From Bolinopsis microptera (lineage: Eukaryota; Ctenophora; Tentaculata; Lobata; Bolinopsidae), in the NCBI RefSeq assembly GCF_026151205.1, contig NC_087082.1:4321408-4381407 (forward strand): 60,000 nucleotides of DNA, given 5' to 3'. This document shows positions 9,550-21,022 of the stretch, in pieces. The number at the start of each line of letters is the position of its first letter. The first letter of the stretch is position 1. The position numbers were made by a program, and so were the translations under genes. The notes beneath the pieces are model-generated. The model searched no databases and had not been told where the DNA came from. It saw only the letters and a list, made by a program, of their open reading frames with translations.

Positions 9550-10582
9550 ATATTCAACCATCCAGCATAAACTCGTCGAGTAAGTGAATTCCATAAAGAA
9601 CAATTTAGTCAGCTAAGTTGCAGTAAGTCATTGGTAAGAATTTATGGATACACCGTTAGGAATCAGATTATGTTTCACCACAAATTTTATATGGGTGATC
9701 GCTGCAACATAAAACATTAGCACAGAAATCAGAATACTTGATAAAATATTAATGTTGTTAAAATACGACAGTATTAGCTTTAGCGCTCGATTTTCAAACT
9801 ACAGTGTAACTTTGTGAAAATGTGCGCGGCACACCTAAAATTTTATGTTTTATCTAAAAATAAATTGTGGCCTATTTATATTGCATATATTTAATCAATT
9901 CTTATATAAAATGTTAAAAACAAGGTGTTCAAAATTGCATTAACAGTCAAAGTACCAAAAATAAAAATGCGCGCAAAAATTTGGACGTTTTTGGATTTTT
10001 AGTAAAAAAATACAAAATATAAATTAATACATTTTAATGTTATTTTGAGCGGATTTTAAAAATCTAGCTCCATTTTCATGCATTTTTTTGATATACCAGC
10101 AAAATTATAAATTACTTTGTACTTTTAAAATTTATTAATATATCATCGGGCTTTTACACAATTCTTTTGTCAAACGTTGTATGACCCGCCGCGCACGAGT
10201 GCACGGCTCCCCCTGTATCGTTAGAACACCTTCTATAGTGAAACTACCGTGGGGGTCACGATGTGATACAACAATTCTTTAAGTGGGCTAAGTCATCGTC
10301 ATGTAAATGTTTGCAGTTTTTCAAACATTGATTGGGGTGTCTAGTAATTAACTTTATGTTTAGTGGTCAACTTATGTCTAGTGGTTTAAGTTTTTATGTT
10401 TAAGTTTCAGAGAGGTTTTGGCTAACAATGTTATAAATCAGCAGATAAGAAATTAAAAATTATTCAAACAATATACACATAATATAACAATAACCCTATA
10501 TAAAAATTTTATATAAAAATTCAATAAAAAATCTTAAAAATTTTCATAAAAACCCTTTGCTGTAGTAGTAAAAGTAGCCAAT
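9550..10582. other. AT-rich noncoding sequence
   Basis: No open frame or repeat stands out. A short GC-rich island at about 10185-10215 (CCGCCGCGCACGAGTGCACGG) sits in otherwise very AT-rich DNA. Confidence 0.4.
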
Positions 10583-11530
10583 TCAATTTGTTGGCTCTAA
10601 ATTAATATCTAAATCTGATATCTTAACTATACTACCATTTTTTATTCCTCTTTTTCCTCTAAGAGCAATAATTGTCGTTCTTAATGAGTCAAATCTTATT
10701 CTTTTCCTGATAAAAGTCATCGCTTCACTGTATCTTTGGCCTGATTTTCTAGACATTCTATCAGCTAACTTTTTGAAGAACGTATTTGCTTCTCTTCCCA
10801 TTCCACCTGTTGTTGATAGGACTATTGGTGTAGATGTTCCATGTTCCACCTCGACCTTGTTGTACATGTTTTTCTTCTGTCTCTCATGGCTAGTGTACAT
10901 ACTCATTGGAGATCCAAGAGCCTTACTGGAAGGAGCTTGAGCTTACATCTAAAAATACCCTTTCCAATTGGTTCCATACACTCCTAGCATTAACATCTAA
11001 TCTAGCTCCATCTGCTTTGTTGGCCCCTGCAGGAAGTTCTCTCCCATTGACAGGGATAAGGAGAGGTTCGGTGGTAACATCTTTACATCCAGCAGTTTCA
11101 CTGTTTCTAAGAGCTCTGCTATCACATCTCTCAATGAATTGTGGCGGAGAGATACATACCCACCCCTTTTGCATATCAATGAGTGGTTTATTAAGTTGTC
11201 ACTTCCACATTTTCTTGCAGCATCTTTTATTCCAAAGTTGTACCTAAGGGCTAGGGCATCATTGAATTCTTGTTTGTTGAGACAGAATCCAAATGATTTG
11301 AGTGGGAGTGATGAAAGCCAGGAACTTGCCCCTTTCTCTGATGTAAGATCTAATTGCAATTTTTGGGTTTCATTCAGGTCTTTTGTAACCTCATCTTTTA
11401 TCTCCTTGAAAAACTCTATCCTTGATTTTCGGATTTGGGTCTTGATCTCGACAAGTTTTTCCTGATCATCATAAAAATCTGCAGATAAGTGGGTTAAGAA
11501 ATGCTTGTGAAAGTGGATTCCTGGAAACCA
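10583..11530 (-). pseudogene. Decayed C-terminal module of an RT-like element: zinc ribbon + PD-(D/E)XK-like nuclease
   Basis: Reading the minus strand from about 11530 (WFPGIHFHKHF..), several frames together give a helical charged segment, then SEKGASSWLSSLPL, FNDALALRYNFGI, a degenerate Cys/His cluster (KCGSDNLINHSLICKRGG) with YVSLRHNSLRD, then CKDVTTEPLLIPV, RLDVNARSVW, FLDV and VEVEHGTSTPIVLSTTGG. At least two frameshifts separate them (near 11110 and 10910). The same order occurs on the plus strand at 56910-58017. The spaced Asp residues followed by E-x-E look like a PD-(D/E)XK nuclease core; that fold assignment is inference. Such modules occur next to reverse-transcriptase-like proteins in aquatic invertebrates. 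Confidence 0.65.
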
Positions 11531-12080
11531 ATAGTTTATACTACCCTGATATAATTATATATGAGCCTAACATATTTTTTTCGGTTTTCTGAAGTCCGTA
11601 CCTAGTAGTACTACCTACCTCTCGATATACGATTTTCAAAGTTTTTCTGGAAACTACTTTTGTTCATGTTTCATGCTACCCTGATCATTATGAGCTGAAA
11701 ATATTTTTCGGTCTTCTGAAGTCCCCTACATTCAGAAGGCTGTGGATGTGATTGGTTCCATATACTTATATAGAACATCATATTTGGCCTTCGGATTTGA
11801 AGGAGAATGCGCAAATCTGGTCCTCAGATTTGAAGAAAAATGCACAATTTGTCGCGGAGAATTGAAAGAATCGCGGTTTGTCACGGCAAACGTCAAAAAT
11901 CGCGATTTCTTTTTGATGTTGCCCATTAGAGCATTATATGCGTGTAATTGTGTCGTATTGTGATGGAATACAGTAATGAAATCACCACCAAATGCGATTT
12001 GAGCTACAATAAATCATATTTCTTGCACAAAACGAGCTTATCTAAAACTTTGGAGAAAAAAAAGAGGTCTGGTATATAGA
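11531..12080. repeat. Diverged copy of the foldback family sequence
   Basis: Blocks here recur in the foldback element at 13197-15655: TGTGTCGTATTGTGATGGAATAC (about 11950) and CACCAAATGCGAT (about 11985) match 14684-14750, AAGAGGTCTGGTA (about 12062) matches 14780, and TTTTCAAAGTTTTTCTGGAAACTAC (about 11634) resembles 15244. The segment also repeats itself loosely (11520-11600 against 11640-11725, both with GGTTTTCTGAAGTC or GGTCTTCTGAAGTC). It looks like one end of an older copy. Confidence 0.5.
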
Positions 12081-13196
12081 TTTTCAAGATGTATGTTGTA
12101 TATTATATGTGTAACTCATTCATGAGCTGCATGACGATGATGTGATCCACTCAGTCAACACTTGCAATTTGTATGTTAAGCCAATCACATGTTTAACTGA
12201 TCACTCGATCTAGTACCCAATCAGCACATTGCACCAGCATCGAATTACTCTTAACACATTAGAGGTATCCAAGCAAATTAGGGAAGTAAGTGCTGAATCA
12301 CACAAGCTGATATCATAAATAACAAGCCAGATATTGGGGAATTTCTTAAAGAATCTTACGAGGCTGCTACGCCCTTCTCGAATAAACTCGAGGTCTTTAT
12401 TAACTGTAAATGATAAACTAAATTCTCAAACCGATCTAGAGTTAATTATATTATAACAGAATCTTACCATAACGTTCAAAGAACATTATTAAATTATTCA
12501 TTACAGGAAGACATGTCTCATCGGCTCAAGATCAAGAAATCTAATTTTTGGGGTTTAGAATTTTGTATTTGTGGCTGCAGATTGCAGAATGCTAAGATAG
12601 GCTTTAAATTTAATAAATACAATTGAGTCGAAAATGTGCAAGATGATGCATAAGTATTGGCAAAAATTGATCCTTATTCAAATCGCAGCTGACGTTATCA
12701 TAATTGCAGTTTTATTGCACGTTGTAAATTTCGCCTGTAAAGTGTTGTTTTTTTCTCTTTGTAACTTGATTTGTTTCATTTATCAGACCTTCTTACAAGT
12801 TTGATATCAGAATTCAAAGGGGAATTTTTCCTCCGTTATCGTGCTTCTAAACAGCGAATTTATGTTAAGTGCCAGTCCCTCTGGATAGCATATTTCAACA
12901 CGGCGAAAGTTTATGAATAAGTAAAAGTTGAAAAAGCCGCCATAGGATAATATCATGACAGGTCGTATCAATGATTTGGGTTGGACTATCTTTAGTCCTC
13001 CTGAGAACAAATAAATGTGAACATTAACCCAACAGCTTTTCTAGATTTATATAGCTAAGTACACTTTCAACAGCGATATAGTGTGAGTGTGGTCTCTAAT
13101 TATCGATAATTTACCGAGGTGACGATTGGGCTTAATGAGAAAATATTTACTGTTTACGGAGTAGCTAACAAAAATAGCGTACACATCTGCTGATGT
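12081..13196. other. No recognised feature
   Basis: AT-rich sequence with only short, uninformative open frames and no repeat that I can link to the neighbours. Confidence 0.4.
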
Positions 13197-15655
13197 AGTA
13201 CAGACAGATCCGTCTGAAAAAATCGATCTGCTGACACACGAAGCTTTCAGAGGATTTTTGACGTTTTTGAGTCCCATTAGGTGCCCTTTATGGCTGACCA
13301 ACTTTTCCAAACTTTTCCACTTGTCTTAAGGCCACTTTTTGCCACTTTACCACTTTTTACCACCTTTCTTGTTTGTCGAATATCTTTAGTTGTGAACATC
13401 GTAAAAGGTTGCGAATCAATCGAGTGTGTTCATATTACCATGAAGAAAAACTTTTGTTCTAACAATTTTTACGTCAGATAATCAGTTAATTGGATAATTA
13501 TCAATTAGCTAATTAGCAAAATTCTAAAAAAATTTTATTGGCTCAAAATGATCGGAATAGCTTAAAACACGGAGAAAAGTAGTTTTTAGAAAAACTTTGA
13601 AAATTTTTCACTTACATTTTTTTTCGAGACTTGGAAAAATTTCGAAAATTCAAAATATTTTTTTCCGTCAAAAGTGATCAAATCGCATAGAACGCGGAGA
13701 AAAATGCTTTTCAAAAAAACTTAGTGAATTTTTCGTTTCAAGAATACTTTAATCACCAATATTTGTAGTTAGAGTTCAGTAAATCGCGGCAGATTTAAGT
13801 AATCAGGAATTACTAAGTGGAAAGGTCTGAAACTGAAAAACGTTTACCATGTAACGAGCTGTATTCAATCACAATACGACACAATACGTGTATATTATAT
13901 GGCTGTTAATGAGGTTTATGAACCGCTTAATACCTTGAGAAACCCGGTATAGAGAGGTTTTACAGTTTATCACGAAAACGTATACTTGGCCTCATGGCTC
14001 ATTTACAGTTCGAAGAAGGCAAGAACAGACCAGGGAAACTAAGATTCAGGAAGCAAGTGTAAATACACCTTCCAACATCTACTGACACTGTGACTTGTTT
14101 TGTATTGTACTGCATACCGCTTCATTTGCTATGCGGTATAAAATCACCCCCATATGTCAGGGTCGGCTAAAAGTAAAATCAACAAGGGTAACATACCGGC
14201 AAGGATAAGATTTAGATACGAGCGTCGGGCAAGGGTTAGTAAAGAACCGATAATAATTAATTCAGTGAAATGCTCCACGAGAGTCAGGATATTTTGGAAA
14301 TTGCTAATAGAGACAGATTCTGATCAGGAAGGATTGTTAATGTTATTGAGGGTGTTGATTTGAAATCCGGACGTCGTGAGGTAAAATTAAAAATACAGGT
14401 TCTTCCCGTAGGATATTCGGGGCCATGATGATCAGCTCAGGATTAATGTGGGACAGATCGAAGAGCATTGAAAAGAGCGAGTTGAAATTTTAAGCTTTCT
14501 GGTCTTTTCTTGCCTTCTTTGAGCTGTCAAAGAGCCATGAGGCCAAGTAGACGTTTTCGTGCTAAACTGTAAAACCCCTCCATACTGGGCCTGCCTCTCA
14601 CAGGAGAAACGAGAAGTGTACGGTATAGAACGTTTCATATACCTCATTAAGGGCCATAATATAATATACACGTATTGCATTGTGTCGTATTGTGATTGAA
14701 TACAATCACGATATGTATTACTACTTACATCACCCACCAAATGCGATATGAACAACTTGGTTTGATTGTCGAGGAAAAGAAGAGGTCTGGTAATACAGGT
14801 AGGCTGGTTTAGATTAGCACAATTGACGGTACAGAGATGTTTATTTATTACAAATGTGATTATCTTAACCCCACTGATTCATCATTGAAATCAATAAAAT
14901 GACAGTACAGCAGGCTATCGTTTCGATCTTGACTGTGCCATTGGTGCAGTTTCTGCGTAAAATAGTTTATGAAACTCTTATATCGCCGCGCGATCGTATG
15001 GTAAACGTTTTTCAGTTTCAGACCTCTTCACTTAGTAATTCCTGATTACTAAAATCTGCCGAGATTTACTGAACTCCAACTACAAATATTGGCTATTTAA
15101 TTATTCTTGAAACGAAAAATTCACTAAGTTTTTTTGAAAGGCATTTTTCTCCGTGTTTCATGCGGTTTGATCACTTTTGGCGGAAAAAATATTTTGAATT
15201 TTCGAAATTTTTTATAAGTCTCGAAAAAAAATGTAAGTGAAAAATTTTCAAAGTTTTTCTAAAAACTACCTACTTTTCTCCGTGTTTTAAGCTATTCCGA
15301 TCATTTTGAGCCAATAAAAAATTTTTAGAATTTTGCTAATTAGTTAATTGATAATTATCCAATTAACTTATTATCTGACGTAAAAATTGTTTGAACAAAA
15401 GTTTTTCTTCCTGATAATATGAACACACTCGATTGATCTGCAACCTTTTACGATGTCCACAACTAAAGATATTCGACAAACAAGAAAGGTGGTAAAAAGT
15501 GGTAAAGTGGCAAAAAGTGGCCTTAAGACACGTGGAAAAGTTTGGAAAAGTTGGTCAGCCATAAAGGGCACCTAATGGGACTCAAAAACGTCAAAAATCC
15601 TCTGAAAGCTTCGTGTGTCAGCAGATCGATTTTTTCAGACGGATCTGTCTGTACT
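13197..15655. mobile_element. Foldback-type element with ~0.9-1.2 kb inverted arms
   Basis: The outer ends are AGTACAGACAGATCCGTCTG at 13197 and its reverse complement ending at 15655. The left arm (to about 14080) and right arm (from about 14450) match in inverted orientation across the TTTTTCAAAGTTT, TTTTCTCCGTGTTTT, AATTGATAATTATC and GTGTCGTATTGTGATTGAATAC blocks. The right arm carries about 290 bp (about 14708-14997) missing from the left arm. Flanks are ..CTGATG|T and A|ATGTGC.., giving at best a 3-bp ATG duplication, so the superfamily is uncertain. The central loop (about 14085-14445) has one open frame (14154-14363, MSGSAKSKINKG..) of 69 codons with no recognisable domain. Confidence 0.75.
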
Positions 15656-17335
15656 AATGTGCGGTTAGCAGAATTTGCAATTTTTCTTTCATCTCATTTC
15701 TGTTCAAATGTCGGTAGATCAATTGAAGTTTTACTGTAAAGTGTAAATGTATTACGTAATTTATCTCAATCATGATATTTGATAATATCTATTAGGTGCA
15801 CATTGTTATTTAATTTTAGCATTTCAGTAATGATTTTTATCAGAGTCAATATTCCCAAGATATGCCTTGAATTTGAAAAATACGTACAGATTGAGTTTAC
15901 AGTATAGATTAGGTAAATACTAAATAACCAGCTCCCATCAAGCTGGAAGAAATTTTTAAACTTCTTCTCAATGATAAGACAATCGCCACCCGGTCTTTCT
16001 TCTCGAACGTAATGGGTTCTATTAATGTGACATCAAGCTTTCTTTAATGACTTGTAATTAAATCCCAGTCTGCTGTTGCACTGTACAGCTTTATCTACAC
16101 GGTTTGCTTTGATCCAGCCTCCCCATTGGGTAGATACGAACATGGGAGGTAAATCTGAAGCCAGGTTTCCATTGTTAAAATTTCCTCCAAAGATATCCCG
16201 CATTGTTCTCTTCTCCCCGCTTTATTTAGATCAGCTGGAAGGAGTGGCTGATATTATTTCTGTTCTATTGTTTGGTGATACTTGCCGATTTCTTCAACTT
16301 TGTCCGTAGATAATGGCTGCCCATTGTGCTCTTCAGCGGAACACTTATTCCTTTATCCTATTTCTTTATCTGTTAGTTTGCACGACTTATTGTGTTAAGA
16401 GACGAACAGTCAGTGATCTCCAAACATTGCAAGTTTATTATCTGCTCTACCGTTTAGCCTAAAATATTATTGACCAAGTTTCTTTTCTGTGATATGCCTT
16501 CGTTCGACTTAAATCTACTCTTTTGAACACTTCCATTCTATGCTTATTAAGATTCAGACATAAGTTCAGGAAATAGATTAGCACGAACGAAATTGTGTCA
16601 TTAAGTTTTCGTCTTGCAGTTAATATCTTTCGCTACAATAAATTGTCTGATTCTCGGAAAAACCAACGTCTCACAGATTAATGATCTATTTTAATCGAAA
16701 GTTAGTGCATTATTTATAAACATCTGGAGTAATCAACGAGATGATAGAACACTAATTAGCTGGTAAAATTGGATCTAGGAACGGCGTGAGACGTCGAAAA
16801 CCATTGGCTATCCCCCATTTCGGCACGTGGCCGCTCAATTTTGTAACCTAGCATTAGTTCACTATAATCAACCGGAAGCAGCAGTAATAAAATTGACCAT
16901 GACCTGTATTGCCGAGCGATTGATTCATGTTTCCCATTAGCTGTACATTAATTGAGTTTGATCGATCTCAAACAGCTCGGTTAGTTTATTGTCGTCATTT
17001 TGCAAGTGTGCTTTTCCTGCCCAGTGGTTTATCAAGAAAAAAACGCCTCTACCCGGTTTCTTTATACTTATAGGTTAACTAAATTACTACCAATCAGAAA
17101 AGTAACGTACATGACTACATGCTGCAACAAATCTAAATCTTTTTTACTGTACTGTAACGCTACTGTAACGCAGCTTACTTTAGAATTTAGAACTTTTATT
17201 TCATATTTCTATGTCTTGTATCTTCTTTGAATTAATTACAGAAAAAGATCATATTTATTCTATATCTCATCCCTCAGTATCTATTTCCCGTTTCTTAACC
17301 CATCCAAAAAGTTTCCAAACGTTTATCTGATTAAT
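15656..17335. other. Noncoding sequence
   Basis: No exon-like frame flanked by splice sites and no strong repeat. It lies downstream of the cysteine-rich gene pair, so part may be its 3' untranslated region. Confidence 0.4.
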
Positions 17336-17968
17336 TTAAGCAGTACAGGAGGAGCCGCACTTGTGAGCACCTATTTTCTCTTTGTTACAGTCACTGTCAA
17401 ACATACACTTGACATACCCGTCCCAGTAGTCTCCCTCCACGTAGCACCACTCTGATATCGAACACTTGCCTGTACACTTGTTTTCCTCTCCAAAACAGTC
17501 GATCGTCAGACAGCAGATACCTGGTGTCATTAGAGTCACAGGGAAATCGTGACTTTATCAATTTAAATGATGTACTGAGGAAAATTGTGGAATAATCTTC
17601 GCGATATATATATATGATTTATATTTATATCGTACCAAATAATTGGTCGGGTTTTATCATCAAACTCGGTCAATATTTGTGATAAAAGCTCTTAGCCATT
17701 ACAAAAAGAGACATTATTCCAGACAATCGCGATGAAAATCATGATAAGCTACAAATAGAGATTGATTAACAACTAGATAGTAACTTTATTAATTGTAATA
17801 ATAACTTGATTAATTGTATAATAACTCACCATTGCACTCACTCCAGCATCTGTCATTATGGCACCCATAAGCACAGTTGTTTTCTCTATCACACGGTGCC
17901 CCCTCCTTCCAAAACTTGCAGCACATGACCATTCCCAGTATACTTATCAGTAATAAGAACTGTTTCAT
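17336..17968 (-). CDS. Secreted cysteine-rich peptide, paralog 1 (two exons)
   Basis: Exon 1 is 17968-17830 and exon 2 is 17520-17336; the intron (17829-17521) is GT-AG and phase 1 (AAT G|GT ATC). The product is 107 residues. It opens with a hydrophobic signal peptide (MKQFLLLISILGMVMC), so it should be secreted. The rest holds 16 cysteines, enough for eight disulfides, in the pattern CAYGCHN..CWS.C.GICC ... EWCYVEGD ... C-x5-C. It pairs with the paralog at 18221-19053, with the same intron phase, cysteine order and signal-exon layout, only 252 bp away. I do not recognise the family. Secreted Cys-rich peptides of this size include venom components, antimicrobials and signalling ligands; the sequence does not decide between them. 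Confidence 0.82.
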
Positions 17969-18220
17969 TGCTATCTGTGTTAAAGAGTGTTAAATGAGTG
18001 TTAAAGAGTGTTAAATGGGTTTCTGCAGTGATCATCTCGATTGTACACCTAGCTGACAATTTGTATTATGTACTATGATTTATCGCTGCTTTAACATTTT
18101 TTTACTTTCCATTGTTCCATTGTTTTTGAATGATATAAGCTATTTAAGAATCAAATTAGAATCCAATTATTTTCATCTGAACAACACTTTTAACCAAGTC
18201 TATCAATCAAACTGTTTGTT

Positions 18221-19053
18221 CTAAACAGAGCAAGCACCACTGCACTTATAACCATAAGGAAACTTGATCCTATTGTAAGGTCCACAATCGTCATCAGTTT
18301 TGCAAGAGGTCCTGGAAGCGTAGGAGTCTCCGACAACGTAGCACCACTCGGGCAATGCGCATCCAGACGTGCAGGACAAGTCTCCGTCCACACAGTTCGT
18401 GGTTAAACAGCAGACTCCTGACCGGGTGGGGTGATTATTCATCTTATTTTTATTTTTGTTCGGAACACAGTGGGACTACATATTTACGGAAACCAGAAAT
18501 TGGATGAAAACGTTTCCACTGATGTAATGGGGTTCTGGTGTGCGGGAGCGTTATAGTGATTAAACTGCACGTGTACATTTTGTTTGATTGCCACAATGCA
18601 CGTGAAACTTTGTCTTTATGATTACAGCTATATTTATGCAATTCATTGCTTAATTAAATTAAATAACTGGTTGATATTTCGTAAGCTGCATCACAAAAGA
18701 GATTAATCGGTGAATTCACAATACAGATCTCATCAGGCATTGTCCGAATGATTACAATTCTATCCTTTTTAATCAAATCTTTGTTTGAAGAACAATATCG
18801 TCGATATATGTATTACGTTCGGCTTTCTTTAGACCGTATTCTTGAAATTTTATCATCAATAGCAGGCACAGATAAAAATATAAAATTATTTTCTATGTCA
18901 CTAACCGTCACATTGACTCCAACATTCACCGTTGTGGCACCCGAATGCGCAGTTGTTACCAGAGTAACAACTTGCTCCGTTCTTCATGAAATGGTGGTTA
19001 CAGGTCTGGCATAATACCAGGATGAAGCATCCGAGAAGCACTTTCAAAAACAT
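18221..19053 (-). CDS. Secreted cysteine-rich peptide, paralog 2 (two exons)
   Basis: Exon 1 is 19053-18906 and exon 2 is 18417-18221; the intron (18905-18418) begins GTTAGT and ends CAG, in phase 1 (GAC G|GA GTC). The product is 114 residues: signal peptide MFLKVLLGCFILVLC, then 16 cysteines aligned with paralog 1 (CAFGCHN..CWSQC.GVCC, LPEWCYVVGD, C-x4-DDC, YKC..AC). I chose the ATG at 19053, not an upstream in-frame start, because it opens the hydrophobic segment. The spacing before the last two cysteines is longer than in paralog 1 (KFPYGY insertion), and most non-cysteine residues differ while WCYV and CHN are kept. That pattern fits duplication followed by fast divergence. No named family is recognised. 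Confidence 0.82.
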
Positions 19054-19684
19054 TTTCGAACAATGAGGAGTGGTCGAGACACAAAGGGCGGATGATTGGG
19101 ATTGTTTGAGGACTTGGTATTCCACTTGAAACAGGTGTCAATTTAGAATTCTTCGTTTTTATCAATCTCGGTCCAAAAGGTTGATTAGATTTACACCGGT
19201 CTTAGTACAATTGATTTAGCATCTGTTCAGCGTCCAATTTTATAAAATTGATAGGGTTCTCTGAAGCTCAGACTTGCTAAATTATATTAAAGAATACACA
19301 ATACGTAGCGTGTAATACTAAATTTGTTAAAACATCTGGTTTGAAATACTAGAAATACCACCGCCTCTGAAGCAAAAAGCTTCTACGCCATCAAGATCTC
19401 CCTAATATCCTATCACCACCAGACCGCCCCTCCCGCTGAAACCCCTTAACTGCAACTGACGCTGATGATTATCACGTACACTGGAGGCTCAATGTCCGTA
19501 TTAACAACTTCTTATCTCCCACACAACCACCCCTTATCTCACACACTTACACACTTACACACTCGCGTATAACGGTTGCTACTATAACTGGGGAACGTGC
19601 AACAGTTAGATATAACGAGCTGTACAAGGTGAACCTGGGATAACTGTCATCACCATATCTTATCATGTTATATGAGAAGTAGCT

Positions 19685-19731
19685 CTCTCTCTCTCCCTCT
19701 CTCTCTCTCCCTCTCTCTCCCTCTCTTTTGG
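19685..19731. repeat. (TC)n / CTCTCC microsatellite
   Basis: About 47 bp of pure pyrimidine, CTCTCTCTCTCTCCCTCTCT and variants. Confidence 0.9.
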
Positions 19732-20954
19732 TCAGCGTTAGTTTAAGACCCCAACAGTTCTTCTCCTCCCATTCGTTGCTGTTTATTCCCCGTTATTAGG
19801 TACCCATTTTCTCAAGTTGGTTGTCATGTTTTTGTGGACGTCTCCCTTATTAGCGGTATTCCCTCCCATGTTATTAACATACCATCACTAATCTGGTGAG
19901 TCTCTTTAATTTAGCTTCTACACTCGGAGTATTAGGGGGGCGTTATGGAAGGTTTCGCCCGTACACTGTACACTTTACAGAGTTCCCTCATCCTCACTTC
20001 TCTCTGTACACGGTAGCTGATGTTCTCTTACACTCGCTACTCTACCGCTTCCCTTCTTACTTTAGTCATTCTTATCACTGGCTTTGTGTCCCGACCACTG
20101 TGTATTCTTAGTATAGAGCCCATGTTCACGGAATATTCTCCTTTTTGTCCTTCCGTAAATGATCATCAATATCGTTTTGTAATTTGTATCGAACTTTATT
20201 TGAACGAGTGAATGAGTTGTTATAATTGATAAACCTTTCTTTTTATATTCATATTATTAGCTTTGTCATTGTTCCACGTGATAACAATACTTTAGTTGCA
20301 AAGCCTATCTTAGTCTAATTAGATTTCATACAACATGATTCGATTCTATTTTCGGAAACTGTGGCTGTCTTCAGACAAACAATTGACATCAGGTTCGGCA
20401 ATATCGATTATTTTTCATTTAGATCATACTTTGGGTTCTTGCCAAGGTCTCAAACCATGATAATCAGAACATTGTGTAGAGATATGAGCCTTTGTAGAAA
20501 TACTACATAACTGTACCGGGTACCCGTTGATGTACCTATATCATCAGTTTTTATTTATAAATTAGCAACTAGAACTATTATCATCTCTTTTTAGAGTCGT
20601 CTATTCTTATACTCCTATTCTATTTCTAAAAAGATATACTGACACATTATCCAGTTTGACTCTCTCACAAATCCTCCAAAATCCTCCAAAACACGCAATG
20701 AACATTCCTTTGTGTGAGTGTCACGTATATTGTCGCTGTTTCATGTTGTGACGGTGAGCCTCTCCCCTCTCCAGCAGTAGCACGCTCAGTAAGTTCTTAG
20801 TACAACTCTCAAGACACGTGGGCGCTGATCATGTGGGCTGATCACGTGGGCTGATTGTAGTGAAGTGAAGCGGCTGTTGTTTCAGTAGCGTGGTATGAGA
20901 GGGAGGGCGGAGTGAAGACTAGCATCAACCTCCGGGGGAGATGGTTTGACGGTT

Positions 20955-21022
20955 TGTGCTCACTGTAGTTACTGTAGTCACTTTAGTCATTGTAGTCACT
21001 GTAGTCATTGTAGTCTGTACTT
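20955..21022. repeat. 9-bp minisatellite (CACTGTAGT / CATTGTAGT)
   Basis: Seven or so imperfect copies of a GTAGTCACT / GTAGTCATT unit in tandem. Confidence 0.8.

Noticed and set aside
13047-13310. Matching short ORFs (MEKLVSHKGHLMGL..) at 13047-13310 and 15542-15739
   Set aside because: They agree only because they lie in the two arms of the foldback element; no domain, and the ends diverge outside the arms.
20815-20865. Cluster of CACGTG-like sites as an E-box enhancer
   Set aside because: Repeats of GATCACGTGGGCT are visible, but motif density alone does not establish regulation; mentioned only inside the interval note.
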